Assembly (NCBI RefSeq): GCF_008905045.1
Contig: NZ_VWMY01000028.1
Coordinates: forward strand, 37,676 to 101,675
Length of the DNA stretch: 64,000 nt
Origin: Streptomyces albicerus
GTDB lineage: Bacteria > Actinomycetota > Actinomycetes > Streptomycetales > Streptomycetaceae
Reading direction: 5' to 3'
The position numbers and the translations under genes are program-made. Position 1 is the first letter of the stretch; every line of letters starts with the position of its first letter. This document shows positions 49,215 through 57,209 of the stretch, in pieces. The notes under the pieces were generated by a model. The model did no database searches and was not told the origin of the DNA. It saw only the letters and a program-made list of their open reading frames with translations.

Positions 49215-50021
49215 ATGACAAGCGGCTCGGGCGGTACCGACACCAGCGGGAGCGGAGACATCGTCCGCACCCTCCATCTGCTGTGGGACACCGGCAAGCG
49301 ACCCAGCCGCGGCCCCAAACCGGGCCTCACGCTGGACCGGATCGTGGAAGCGGCGGTCCGGATCGCGGACACGGAGGGGCTGGAGGCCGTCTCGATGCGC
49401 CGGGTGTCCACGGAGCTCGGCACCGGCACGATGTCCCTCTACCGGTACGTTCCCGGCAAGGGCGAGCTGCTCGACCTGATGCTGGACCGCGTCCAGCGGC
49501 CGGGCGACGATCTTTCGGCCTTCGGCGACGACTGGCGCTCGGCCCTGGAGACCCTCGGCCGCGAGAGCCTCGCTCTCTACCAGCGCCACCCCTGGCTGCT
49601 GAAGGTCAACCAGTCCCGCCCGGTCCTCGGCCCGAGCGCCATCGACGGCATGGAGAAGGTGATCTCCCGCATCAAGCCCATGGGCCTGCGAGACCCGGAG
49701 CTGGTCTCGGTCGTCATCATGATCGACTCGTACGTCACCGGCGCCGCCCGCACCCAGCTGTACGCCAAGGAGGCGGAGCGCAGGACCGGTCTGACGGACG
49801 CGGAGTTCTGGGCCGCCCAGTATCCCGTCCTGGAGAAGATCATGGCCAGCGGCCGCTTCCCCGTGATGGCCTCGCTCTCCGAGGACTCCTTCGGCCCCGA
49901 CTTCGACCACTTCGAGTTCGGACTGCAGCGAATCCTGGACGGGTTGGAAGTGTTCGTCGAGCACCGCACCCGCGACACGGGGTCGGACCAAGGGGCGGAC
50001 GAGGGGCGCCGAAGCCAGTGA
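49215..50021 (+). CDS. TetR-family regulator of the DrrAB-like exporter
   Basis: 268 residues. The helix-turn-helix lies at about 38-85 (RIVEAAVRIADTEGLEAVSM RRVSTELGTGTMSLYRYVPG), and the long C-terminal domain is of the tetracycline-repressor type (VSVVIMIDSYVTGAARTQLY). The ATG at 49215 is preceded at 7 nt by TATTCT (49202-49207), a leaderless promoter arrangement; an ATG at 49188 lies within the operator flank. Divergent with the exporter, it probably represses both itself and the pump. Confidence 0.93.
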   Translation: MTSGSGGTDTSGSGDIVRTLHLLWDTGKRPSRGPKPGLTLDRIVEAAVRIADTEGLEAVSMRRVSTELGTGTMSLYRYVPGKGELLDLMLDRVQRPGDDLSAFGDDWRSALETLGRESLALYQRHPWLLKVNQSRPVLGPSAIDGMEKVISRIKPMGLRDPELVSVVIMIDSYVTGAARTQLYAKEAERRTGLTDAEFWAAQYPVLEKIMASGRFPVMASLSEDSFGPDFDHFEFGLQRILDGLEVFVEHRTRDTGSDQGADEGRRSQ

Positions 50022-50064
50022 CGAAACAGATGACAAACCGGGCGCCGAGTGCCTTTATGGAGGC

Positions 50065-50475
50065 ATGAGCGCTCCGACTCCGAGCCCCGAGCTCACTCCC
50101 TTCGTCAAACAGTGGGCCGTCCTGCTCACCAGTCACAAGAAGGACGGCAGCGGCATCGGCACCCCCGTGAACATCGCCGTCGAGGGCGACCACGCGTACT
50201 TCCGCACCCCGGGCAGGGCCTGGAAGACCAAACGCCTGCGCAACAACCCGCAGGTGGAGATCGCCCCCTCCACCCTGCGCGGCGCACCGACGGGACCCGA
50301 GATCCACGCACGGGCCCGCCTCCTCGACCACGACAGCGAGGAGGACAAGCACGCGGCGAAGCTGCTCCGCCGCAAGTACCCGATCACGCAGGGCGTGTTC
50401 GTCCCGCTCGCACACAAGATCATGGGAACGCAGACGCTGCACTACGAGGTACGGGTACAGGACAGCGCCCCGTAA
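50065..50475 (+). CDS. PPOX-class F420-dependent oxidoreductase-like protein
   Basis: 136 residues, the split beta-barrel flavin/F420-binding fold: VLLTSHKKDGSGIGTPVNIA, HAYFRTPGRAWKTKRLRNNP, VEIAPSTLRGAPTGPE. Actinobacterial members of this size use F420 (deazaflavin) to reduce small quinones or other substrates; the substrate here is unknown. Start ATG 50065 with GGAGG just upstream. Followed by a dispersed repeat. Confidence 0.9.
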   Translation: MSAPTPSPELTPFVKQWAVLLTSHKKDGSGIGTPVNIAVEGDHAYFRTPGRAWKTKRLRNNPQVEIAPSTLRGAPTGPEIHARARLLDHDSEEDKHAAKLLRRKYPITQGVFVPLAHKIMGTQTLHYEVRVQDSAP

Positions 50476-50568
50476 GGGGCGCGGGGCTGCATCGATATGC
50501 GGCTCCGCCGCGTGGGCGCGACCAGCCCCCACGGGCCCGCAGATAACATCACCGCGCCTCCAGCGGAG
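50476..50568 (+). repeat. Dispersed intergenic repeat, copy 6 (long variant)
   Basis: GGGGCGCGGGGCTGCATCGA followed by TATGCGGCTCCGCCGCGTGG and GCGCGACCAGCC. Same extra hairpin as copy 5 in the opposite orientation; ends CCAGCGGAGC against the next stop. Confidence 0.75.
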
Positions 50569-51561
50569 CTACTCGCGTCGGAGCAGCCGCTTGAGTCCGT
50601 AGATGACGGCGAGAGCGACGGCGAGAGCGATCGCGCCCGTCTTGACGTCGGCGTTCAGCCCGTCGCCGTCGTCGCCGGCTGAACTGCCGTCCCCGGAAGG
50701 AGACTTGCCGTCTCCCCCGCTGCCGCCCCCGCCCGGCACATTCCCCGGCTCCACCGAACTCTCGGACCCCTCGCTCCCGTACAGCAGCGTGGAACCGTCC
50801 GGGGTGTACGTCATCGACTCGCCCTGCCCCTGGAGCGGCACGCTCAGCCGGCCCTGCCGTTTCGGCTTCCCGTCGTTCCACTCGTACGCGATGCCGCCGA
50901 AGTAGCCGCGCACGGCGAGCTGTTCGCCGTCGGGCGAGAAGGCGCCGTCGGTGACCCAGAGGTCGATGTCGCCGACGCGCTTGAAGGTGTTGACGCCGGA
51001 GGCGGAGAGCTGGGCGGGCCCCTCGTACAGCCCGCCCCCGTTCTCGTTCTTCGAGACGATGTAGACCCGCCCCGTCTTGGGGTGCACCATGAGCGCCTCC
51101 GCGTCCCGGGCCCCGTCCGCGTACTTCACGTCGTACTGGGTGGCGCGGACGGTCTGGTTCTTGAGCTGCTTGGGCTCGGGGAGCTCGTAGATCCAGACGT
51201 GGTCCCAGGTGCCGCCGAGGTTGTCGCCGATGTCACCGACGTAGAGGTGGCCGTTGGGTCCGATGGAGATGGCCTCGACGTCCCGGGGGCGGCCGACGCC
51301 GGTCATGGTGACCGTCGCTACGGTCTCGCCGGTCTTGCTGTCGACGGCGTAGAGAAAGGCCCCGTCGTCGCTGTCGTTGTGGGTCCAATACACACCCGGG
51401 TGGGCACGGGAGGCGACGAGCCCGCTGGACTCGGTGATCCGGGGATCCTTGATCGTGAACCCGTCCGCTCCCTCCGCCCCGTCGTTATCGGCGGCAACGG
51501 CGGGCGCGGCGAGCACCACGGCAAGGAGGGCCCCGACAAGGAGCGCAAGCGAGCGACGCAT
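50569..51561 (-). CDS. Secreted, membrane-anchored beta-propeller-like protein
   Basis: 330 residues. A signal peptide (LALLVGALLAVVLAAPAVAA) leads to a WD40/SdiA-like propeller body (ITESSGLVASRAHPGVYWTH, GHLYVGDIGDN, GRVYIVSKNENGGGLYEG). A Gly/Ser-rich linker (about 270-300) then precedes a C-terminal membrane helix with a basic end (IALAVALAVIYGLKRLLRRE), so it faces the outside and is anchored. No catalytic residues recognised. Start ATG 51561. Confidence 0.88.
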   Translation of the reverse strand: MRRSLALLVGALLAVVLAAPAVAADNDGAEGADGFTIKDPRITESSGLVASRAHPGVYWTHNDSDDGAFLYAVDSKTGETVATVTMTGVGRPRDVEAISIGPNGHLYVGDIGDNLGGTWDHVWIYELPEPKQLKNQTVRATQYDVKYADGARDAEALMVHPKTGRVYIVSKNENGGGLYEGPAQLSASGVNTFKRVGDIDLWVTDGAFSPDGEQLAVRGYFGGIAYEWNDGKPKRQGRLSVPLQGQGESMTYTPDGSTLLYGSEGSESSVEPGNVPGGGGSGGDGKSPSGDGSSAGDDGDGLNADVKTGAIALAVALAVIYGLKRLLRRE

Positions 51562-51649
51562 GCCCCAAGCCTGCCATCCTCGCTGCAGGTTCAGCGTGAG
51601 TGTCAGGTCTCACACTCCTCCCCTCCCGGTGATCGTCCATGATGAGCGG

Positions 51650-52333
51650 ATGCTCAGGTTCATGCCGGTCGGCGATTCCATGACCATCGGAAGCGCCGGC
51701 GAACACACATGGCGTTACCGAATGTGGCAGCACCTGCGCGCGACGTACGGCGGCCCGTTCAAGATCGTCGGCCCTCGCGAGACGCTCTACGACAAGGCCA
51801 CGGACACCGCCGACTCGTACGAGTACGCCGACCCGGACTTCCCCCGCGCCCACCTGGCGGGCTGGGGCGAGGGCTGGCACCACCTGACCCCGCTGATCGC
51901 GGACGCGGTACGGGAGTCCCGCGCGGATGTGTTGTTGGTGTCGCTGGGCTTGATCGACCTCGGCTTCTACACGAACGCGCCCCAGACGGCGGAGAACGCC
52001 CGCACCTTCATCGCGGCGGCCCGCTCGGCGAACCCCCGCGTGTCGATGGTGCTCCTCCCGGTGATCCCGAACACCCGGGCGGACACGGACGCACCCTTCG
52101 CGGCGGAGGTCGTCCTCTTCAACGAACTCCTGGCGAAGGCGGTCGCGGACCTCGACGAGCCCGTGTCGCCTCTCCTCCTGGCCTCGGTCCCGCCCTCGTA
52201 CGACATCAACCACGACACGTACGACGGCACCCACCCGAATGCCTCCGGCGAACACAAACTGGCGGCGGCGTTCGCCGAGGCGATGTATCAGGCGTGGGGT
52301 GTGGGTCAGCAGTACGCGGCCGGAAACGGCTGA
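51650..52333 (+). CDS. SGNH/GDSL-fold hydrolase
   Basis: 227 residues. Block I GDSMTIGS holds the nucleophile Ser, and block V DGTHPNASGEH holds the Asp-x-x-His pair; the body has VLLVSLGLIDLGFYTNAP and MVLLPVIPNTRAD. Such enzymes deacetylate sugars or lipids. No signal peptide is visible, so it is cytoplasmic or attached to a complex. Start ATG 51650; GTG 51629 in frame is the alternative. CATGAT lies 6 nt before the ATG, a possible leaderless promoter. Confidence 0.9.
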   Translation: MLRFMPVGDSMTIGSAGEHTWRYRMWQHLRATYGGPFKIVGPRETLYDKATDTADSYEYADPDFPRAHLAGWGEGWHHLTPLIADAVRESRADVLLVSLGLIDLGFYTNAPQTAENARTFIAAARSANPRVSMVLLPVIPNTRADTDAPFAAEVVLFNELLAKAVADLDEPVSPLLLASVPPSYDINHDTYDGTHPNASGEHKLAAAFAEAMYQAWGVGQQYAAGNG

Positions 52334-52510
52334 CTGAAACACGGCGTGGCCTGGTCAGCGTGCGTGTTTGTACTGCGCGCGGCCGCACTCGTCGGAGGAG
52401 CGGCCGGGGAGGAGCGCAACCGTGGACGCCGGCACAGAACGCGGCGCTTCGGACGAGCTTCATCCACGCGGATGATCTACACCACCCCGACCCAGGCCAC
52501 GGGCCACGCT

Positions 52511-53140
52511 CTACGGGCGGCGGGCCAGCAAGTGGGTGTCGAGGAAGCCCCGCTCGGACGCTGGGTCGTGGAGCAACCGAGCCACCATGACGAGTCCGGC
52601 CCCGGCCAGCAACTCGGCAAACTGCTCCGCCGGCCAGCTGTAGGCGGGCGCCACCTTGTGGTCGAAGCGGACCGGCTCCGGCCCCTCGGTCCCGAAGAAG
52701 GACACCAGGAGCAGGCCCCCTGGTGTCAGGACACGTACCTGTTCAGCGAGCAGCGCGGGCAATTCTCCAGGTGGGGTATGGATCATCGAGTAGTGGGCCA
52801 GCACTCCGCCGAGCGCGCCGTCTCCGACCGGCAGGGCCTCCATTCGCGCTTCGTCGAACCGCAGCGCCGGATGGGCCCGCCGGGCGTGGGCGACCATGGC
52901 CGGGGAGAGGTCAAGCCCGAAGGCGTCCAACCCCAAGTCGTGCAGCATGGCCGTCAGATGACCGGGTCCGCACCCGACGTCGGCTGCCCGCCGGTTCCCC
53001 GTGGCACGCACGAGCTCGGCGAAGGTGCCGATCATGTTCCGCGCGAACGGCTGCGTCTCCAACCGATTGGCGAACATCGACGCGTACAGCTCGACGACCC
53101 CGTCGTAGGCCGTCCTGGTCTCGTCCTGGTGACTTAACAC
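52511..53140 (-). CDS. Class I SAM-dependent methyltransferase with a TTA codon at position 2
   Basis: 209 residues. Motif I reads ADVGCGPGHLTAML, then GLDLSPAMVAHAR, and LTPGGLLLVSFFG, a small-molecule methyltransferase of the ubiE-like type. The second codon is TTA (53135-53137), which in Streptomyces makes translation depend on the bldA tRNA and hence on development. GTG 53140 has no ribosome site; TAGCTT lies 7 nt upstream, so the mRNA is probably leaderless. Confidence 0.9.
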   Translation of the reverse strand: MLSHQDETRTAYDGVVELYASMFANRLETQPFARNMIGTFAELVRATGNRRAADVGCGPGHLTAMLHDLGLDAFGLDLSPAMVAHARRAHPALRFDEARMEALPVGDGALGGVLAHYSMIHTPPGELPALLAEQVRVLTPGGLLLVSFFGTEGPEPVRFDHKVAPAYSWPAEQFAELLAGAGLVMVARLLHDPASERGFLDTHLLARRP

Positions 53141-53626
53141 GGGAAGGAAGCTAACACCCGCGCCGTTCGCAGCTCTTCTCCGTCCCCTGGCTTGGTCACC
53201 GGTTGCGCCTGCAGTTGTTCATCTCGTTGGAAGGCAGACCGGACCGGCCCAAGTCGATGTCCATGGGAACGGGAGGCCCTCGCCAGACCGCCGTTCCAAG
53301 AATCAGGCGACGCTTCCTCGGTACTGACGCTGCGCCATCTCGAAGTAGCTGGTCAGGGAGCTGGTGTGGCACCAGGACTGAGCCCAGAGGGCACACAAGC
53401 GGCCCATCGAGCTTTTGCTGTGCTGCTGAAACTCGGGCTCTGGCACAGATTTCGTGAACGGAGCCAGGCCCTATTCCGGCCCTTCCCCTCGGGACTGATC
53501 GTCCCGTCACCTGAACACGGGACACCCTCTTGGTTCGGAGAATGCCCCGGGACTGACACCTTGGCCTCCGCCGGGTCCGCCGCCCCCTCTTGACCTCAAC
53601 CAAACTTGAGTTCCTACGGTCGGCTC
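53141..53626. other. Gene-free region of about 490 bp
   Basis: Lower in GC than its neighbours. Frames across it (for example 53192-53593 plus and 53196-53603 minus) give no recognisable protein and lack start signals. It may hold a decayed gene. Its right end carries the promoter of the MarR-type gene: TTGACC (53590-53595), a 19-bp spacer and TACGGT (53615-53620), 6 nt before the ATG. Confidence 0.5.
53596..53612. promoter_or_regulatory. Inverted repeat in the MarR-type promoter, candidate operator
   Basis: CTCAA and TTGAG, separated by CCAAAC, lie between the -35 and -10 hexamers of the downstream gene. The position fits MarR autorepression. Confidence 0.45.
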
Positions 53627-54106
53627 ATGACGACACAGAGCCCGGCCCAGCCCAAGCCGTACCCCCACGACCGCCTCGCCGCCCAGCCCATCGGCTACTG
53701 GACGGGCGCCGCCTACCGCGAGGTGGTGGGCCGGATCCGCAAGGAGCTGGCGACGGAGTCGCTCACCCAGCCCCACTGGTGGATCCTCAACCATGTCGCG
53801 GCCGCCCCGGCCCACTGGACCCGAGCCGAACTCACCGCCAAACTCACCCGGTTCGACGACCAGGGCATCGACTTCGGCGAAGTGTTCGACGACCTGGCGA
53901 GGCGCCGCTGGACGACGGAGGACGAATCCGCCGCCTTCACCCTCACCGAAGCGGGCGAAGCGGGCCGTCTCCGAGCCAAGGAACGCAACGCCCGAGCACA
54001 CGAGCAGATGCACGCGGGCATCACCGAGGAGGAGTACGTGGCCACCCTCGACGTCCTGCGCCGGGTGATTGCCAACCTGGGCGGGGACAGCGATCTGCCG
54101 GAGTAG
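53627..54106 (+). CDS. MarR-type winged-helix protein
   Basis: 159 residues: IGYWTGAAYREVVGRIRKEL, then LTQPHWWILNHVAAAP, RAELTAKL, and the beta-wing LARRRWTTEDESAAFTLTEA GEAGRLRAKE. The layout is that of MarR regulators. The ATG at 53627 is preferred over 53606 because it follows TACGGT at 6 nt (leaderless). The stop codon lies in the loop of a small hairpin (GCCGGAG/CTCCGGC, 54097-54113), a possible terminator. No obvious target gene is adjacent. Confidence 0.85.
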   Translation: MTTQSPAQPKPYPHDRLAAQPIGYWTGAAYREVVGRIRKELATESLTQPHWWILNHVAAAPAHWTRAELTAKLTRFDDQGIDFGEVFDDLARRRWTTEDESAAFTLTEAGEAGRLRAKERNARAHEQMHAGITEEEYVATLDVLRRVIANLGGDSDLPE

Positions 54107-54217
54107 CTCCGGCCCCTGCGGAGACAACAGGAACCACGTCGCAAGGGGCGATGCCGGAGCCTACGAGCACGACTTTCGAGTCCCGCCAGAGCCCCACCCA
54201 GACCTCCAAAGCCCCAC

Positions 54218-55147
54218 CTAGAACATCGTGTTGTCGTTCGCAGAAGTGGCCGGCACATCCTGGAGTACGTCCCAGTGCTCCACGATCTTCCCGTTGCGCA
54301 CCCGGAAGAGATCCACGACCGCCTGGCCCCGCTCGCCCGGCGTGTTCACGTAGTGGCTGTGGACCGCGACCAGGTCCCCCTCCGCGATGACCCGCTTGCG
54401 GGAGACCGACAGCTGCGGGAAGGCCTCGAAGTAGCCGCCGAGGCCGGCCTTCACGCCCGCCACGCCGTCCGCGATCGTGGGGTTGTGCTGGTGGTACTCG
54501 GAACCCCAGAACTTGTCGATCGCCGAGAGGTCCTTGTTCACCAGGAGCTGGTCGAACGCCTTCGTCACCAGCTTCTTGTTGTACGTGGTCAGCCACCGCG
54601 GCCCGGGCGACTCGGTCCGCGGCAGGCTCACCGTCGAGAACATGTCGTTGCCGTTGGCCGTGGTGTCCGGGACGTTCTGCACGGTGTCCCAGTGCTCGGC
54701 GATCTTCCCGTCCTGGAAGCGGAAGATGTCGAAGACGGCCGAGCCCCGGGTGCCCGGCGTCAGCACGACGTTGGAGTGCACGAGGACCAGGTCGCCCTCG
54801 GAGATGACCCGCTTGATGTCGTACTCGGCATCCGGGAACTGCTGGTGCAGACCCGCCCCCAGGTTCTTCAACGTCTCGGCACCATCAGGCGCGAGCGGGT
54901 TGTGCTGGATGTAGTCCGGCCGTACGAACCGGTCGACCACACCGGTGTCGCCCTGCTCGAACACACCCTTGAGGACTCGTGCGACAACGGCCTTCTGATA
55001 GTCGAGCCGCGCGGCGTCGCCGTATCCCTTGGAGTGCTGCGAGGCAGAGGACGGTACGGCGACGGCGGGTACGACCGCGGTTCCCAGCAGCGCGCTCGCG
55101 GCGAGCGCGGCGACGAGGACTCCGCGGACAGACGTGGTGGGGGTCAC
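54218..55147 (-). CDS. Secreted protein with two SnoaL-like domains
   Basis: 309 residues. A signal peptide (VLVAALAASALLGTAVVPAV) is followed by two tandem NTF2/SnoaL-type domains, each with a similar core: first YIQHNPLAPDGAETLKN and GKIAEHWDTVQNVPDT, then YHQHNPTIADGVAGVKAG and GKIVEHWDVLQDVPAT. The domain was duplicated within the gene. SnoaL-like proteins are polyketide cyclases or isomerases or ligand-binding proteins; here the function is unknown. Start GTG 55147 with GGAG 5 nt upstream; the frame to 55255 is not coding. Confidence 0.9.
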   Translation of the reverse strand: MTPTTSVRGVLVAALAASALLGTAVVPAVAVPSSASQHSKGYGDAARLDYQKAVVARVLKGVFEQGDTGVVDRFVRPDYIQHNPLAPDGAETLKNLGAGLHQQFPDAEYDIKRVISEGDLVLVHSNVVLTPGTRGSAVFDIFRFQDGKIAEHWDTVQNVPDTTANGNDMFSTVSLPRTESPGPRWLTTYNKKLVTKAFDQLLVNKDLSAIDKFWGSEYHQHNPTIADGVAGVKAGLGGYFEAFPQLSVSRKRVIAEGDLVAVHSHYVNTPGERGQAVVDLFRVRNGKIVEHWDVLQDVPATSANDNTMF

Positions 55148-55254
55148 GATGCTCCATCTTTCAGACGAGTCCAGGAGGACCCGCGAACGGTCGAAGAGGC
55201 CGACGCAGCCGAATATTGAAAGTTCAAGCTGATCACGCCGCCCACAGGAAAGCA

Positions 55255-55269
55255 CTAACCGTGAGTTAG
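55255..55269. promoter_or_regulatory. Inverted repeat upstream of the aldo/keto reductase
   Basis: CTAAC and GTTAG separated by CGTGA, within the 170-bp divergent region between the SnoaL-like and reductase genes. A possible regulator site; no regulator gene is adjacent. Confidence 0.4.
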
Positions 55270-55318
55270 CGTCAAGCCTCCTTGCCTAGAGCGCACTCCA
55301 CGCCGTTGGCTAAGGACC

Positions 55319-56314
55319 ATGAAGTACACGCAGCTGGGACGCACAGGACTCAAGGTCAGCCGACTCGTGCTCGGGACCATGAACTTCGGGCCGCAGACCG
55401 ACGAGGCGGACAGTCACGCGATCATGGACGCGGCGCTGGACGCGGGCATTAACTTCTTCGACACCGCCAACGTGTACGGCTGGGGCGAGAACAAGGGCCG
55501 TACCGAGGAGATCATCGGGAACTGGTTCGCCAAGGGCGGCGAGCGCCGGGACAAGGTGGTCCTGGCCACCAAGGTGTACGGCAACATGGCCGCGGACGGC
55601 GACGGTCCCTGGCCCAACCACGACAAGCTCTCCGCGCTGAACATCCGGCGGGCCGTCGATGCCTCGCTGAAGCGGTTGCAGACCGACTACATCGACGTCT
55701 ACCAGTTCCATCACGTCGACCGCCGCACTCCCTTCGAGGAGATCTGGCAGGCCATCGACGTGCTGGTCCAGCAGGGCAAGATCCTTTACGTGGGGTCGAG
55801 CAACTTCCCCGGGTACAAGATCGCCCAGGCCAACGAGATCGCCGCCCGCCGCGGCGGCACCATCGGCCTCGTCAGCGAGCAGTGCCTCTACAACCTCGCC
55901 GAGCGCCGCGCCGAGATGGAGGTCATCCCCGCCGCCCAGGACTACGGGCTCGGCGTCATCCCCTGGTCCCCGCTGCACGGCGGTCTGCTGGGTGGTGTGA
56001 TCAAGAAGGAGGTCGAGGGCGGACGCAGGGCGAGCGGCCGGGCCGCCGACGCTCTCGCGAACACGACCATCCGCGCGCAGATCCAGGCGTACGAGGACCT
56101 GCTCGACAAGCACGGCCTGGAGCCCGGCGAGGCCGCCCTGGCCTGGCTGCTTACCCGGCCGGGTGTGACCGGTCCGATCGTCGGCCCGCGCACGGCCGAA
56201 CAGCTCGACTCCGCCCTGCGGGCCGTCGAGCTGGAGCTCAGCGAGGAACTCCTGACCGGCCTGGACGAGATCTTCCCGGGCCCGGGGCCGTCACCGGAGG
56301 CCTTCGCCTGGTAG
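55319..56314 (+). CDS. Aldo/keto reductase
   Basis: 331 residues, NADPH-dependent TIM-barrel oxidoreductase. Catalytic Asp and Tyr lie in INFFDTANVYGWGENKGRTE, the Lys in VVLATKVYG, and the His in DVYQFHHVDRRTP. Cofactor-binding features are at the C-terminal end (GVTGPIVGPRTAEQLDSALR). It belongs to the subgroup acting on sugars, steroids or xenobiotic ketones. Start ATG 55319. Confidence 0.94.
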   Translation: MKYTQLGRTGLKVSRLVLGTMNFGPQTDEADSHAIMDAALDAGINFFDTANVYGWGENKGRTEEIIGNWFAKGGERRDKVVLATKVYGNMAADGDGPWPNHDKLSALNIRRAVDASLKRLQTDYIDVYQFHHVDRRTPFEEIWQAIDVLVQQGKILYVGSSNFPGYKIAQANEIAARRGGTIGLVSEQCLYNLAERRAEMEVIPAAQDYGLGVIPWSPLHGGLLGGVIKKEVEGGRRASGRAADALANTTIRAQIQAYEDLLDKHGLEPGEAALAWLLTRPGVTGPIVGPRTAEQLDSALRAVELELSEELLTGLDEIFPGPGPSPEAFAW

Positions 56315-56329
56315 CGAGGCCTGACAGCC

Positions 56330-56432
56330 TGGCAGGGGCGCCCCGAAGGGGCGGGGAACTGCGCGACCAGCCACGACCGGCCCGCAGCCGACAGCCGACA
56401 GCCGCAGTTCCCCGGCCCTCCCAGCGGAGCAC
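56330..56432 (+). repeat. Dispersed intergenic repeat, copy 7
   Basis: GGGGCGCCCCGAAGGGGCGG, then GGAACTGCGCGACCAGCCAC, a doubled AGCCGACAGCCGACAGCC unit and CCAGCGGAGC. Fills the gap between the aldo/keto reductase and the next gene. Confidence 0.75.
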
Positions 56433-56437
56433 TCCGG

Positions 56438-56527
56438 TTACCCTCCTACCGCCGCCGCCAAGGCCACCACGACGAACATCAGCACAAGCACACCGGCCAT
56501 GATCCGGTTCCGCGTCTTCGGGTCCAC
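56438..56527 (-). CDS. Tiny single-pass membrane protein
   Basis: 29 residues from GTG 56527 to TAA 56438-56440: a short polar start (VDPKTRNRIM) and one hydrophobic helix (AGVLVLMFVVVALAAAVGG). It resembles the very small transporter-associated proteins annotated in Streptomyces near MFS genes; the MFS gene at 57210 is 0.7 kb upstream on the same strand. The ribosome site is weak. I rate it likely real because nothing else explains the conserved-looking hydrophobic frame. Confidence 0.6.
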   Translation of the reverse strand: MDPKTRNRIMAGVLVLMFVVVALAAAVGG

Positions 56528-56551
56528 GCCATCGAGCGTAACCGGCCGCCC

Positions 56552-57136
56552 TCAAGCGCCCCCTACGAGGGGCCCGCCGAGAGCCCACTGCGTGAGCGTC
56601 TCGTAGCGCGGCTGCTCCCCCGGCACCCCCGACCTGGGCAGACGGCTCCGCACCAGGCACAGCTCACCGACCGTCCAGGGCCGCCCGGCGAAATCGTCCA
56701 GCGCGGAGACGTACGGCGAGAGGTCCGCAGCGTCACGGCCGCGCGCCACCGTGAGGTGCGGCCGGTACCGGCGGTGCTCCCCCATCGCCACGCCCGCCTT
56801 CCGCCCCGCCGCCTCCGCCCGCTCGGCGAGCAGCCGCATCGTAGGTACGTCACCCGTGGCGCCCACCCACAAGGCCCGGCCCCCGAAACGGCCCCCGCCG
56901 CGCAGCGACAAGGGGAACGGGTCGGTGCGGCTCGCCGCCCGCTCCAGCCGCGCCGACAGATCCGGTACGACCTCGTCGGCGACCTCTCCGTAGAACGCGA
57001 GCGTGAAGTGCCAGCCGGGCCGGCCGGTCCAGCGCAGCCCGCGGTCCGCTTCCGGCAGCTTCCTCAGCCCGTCCACCGCCGAGGCGAGTTCACTGGACAC
57101 GTCCTCGGGCAGCAGCACGGCGGCGAAGAGTCTCAT
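56552..57136 (-). CDS. thpR: RNA 2',3'-cyclic phosphodiesterase
   Basis: 194 residues of the 2H phosphoesterase family; opens 2',3'-cyclic phosphates on RNA. The two catalytic HxTx motifs are GWHFTLAF and RPHLTVAR. The family N-terminus RLFAAVLLPEDV is present at the ATG 57136. It lies between the MFS gene and the tiny membrane protein on the same strand, 73 bp after the MFS stop. Confidence 0.93.
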   Translation of the reverse strand: MRLFAAVLLPEDVSSELASAVDGLRKLPEADRGLRWTGRPGWHFTLAFYGEVADEVVPDLSARLERAASRTDPFPLSLRGGGRFGGRALWVGATGDVPTMRLLAERAEAAGRKAGVAMGEHRRYRPHLTVARGRDAADLSPYVSALDDFAGRPWTVGELCLVRSRLPRSGVPGEQPRYETLTQWALGGPLVGGA

Positions 57137-57209
57137 GGGACCAGTCTCCCCGCCGTCGCCTGCACGCCCGAGCGTGCCCTGGTCACCTCGGCCGGACGGC
57201 CGAGGCGCA

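Noticed and set aside
53192..53603. Frames of about 130 codons on both strands in the gene-free region
   Set aside because: No recognisable domain, poor start signals and mixed third-position composition on both strands.
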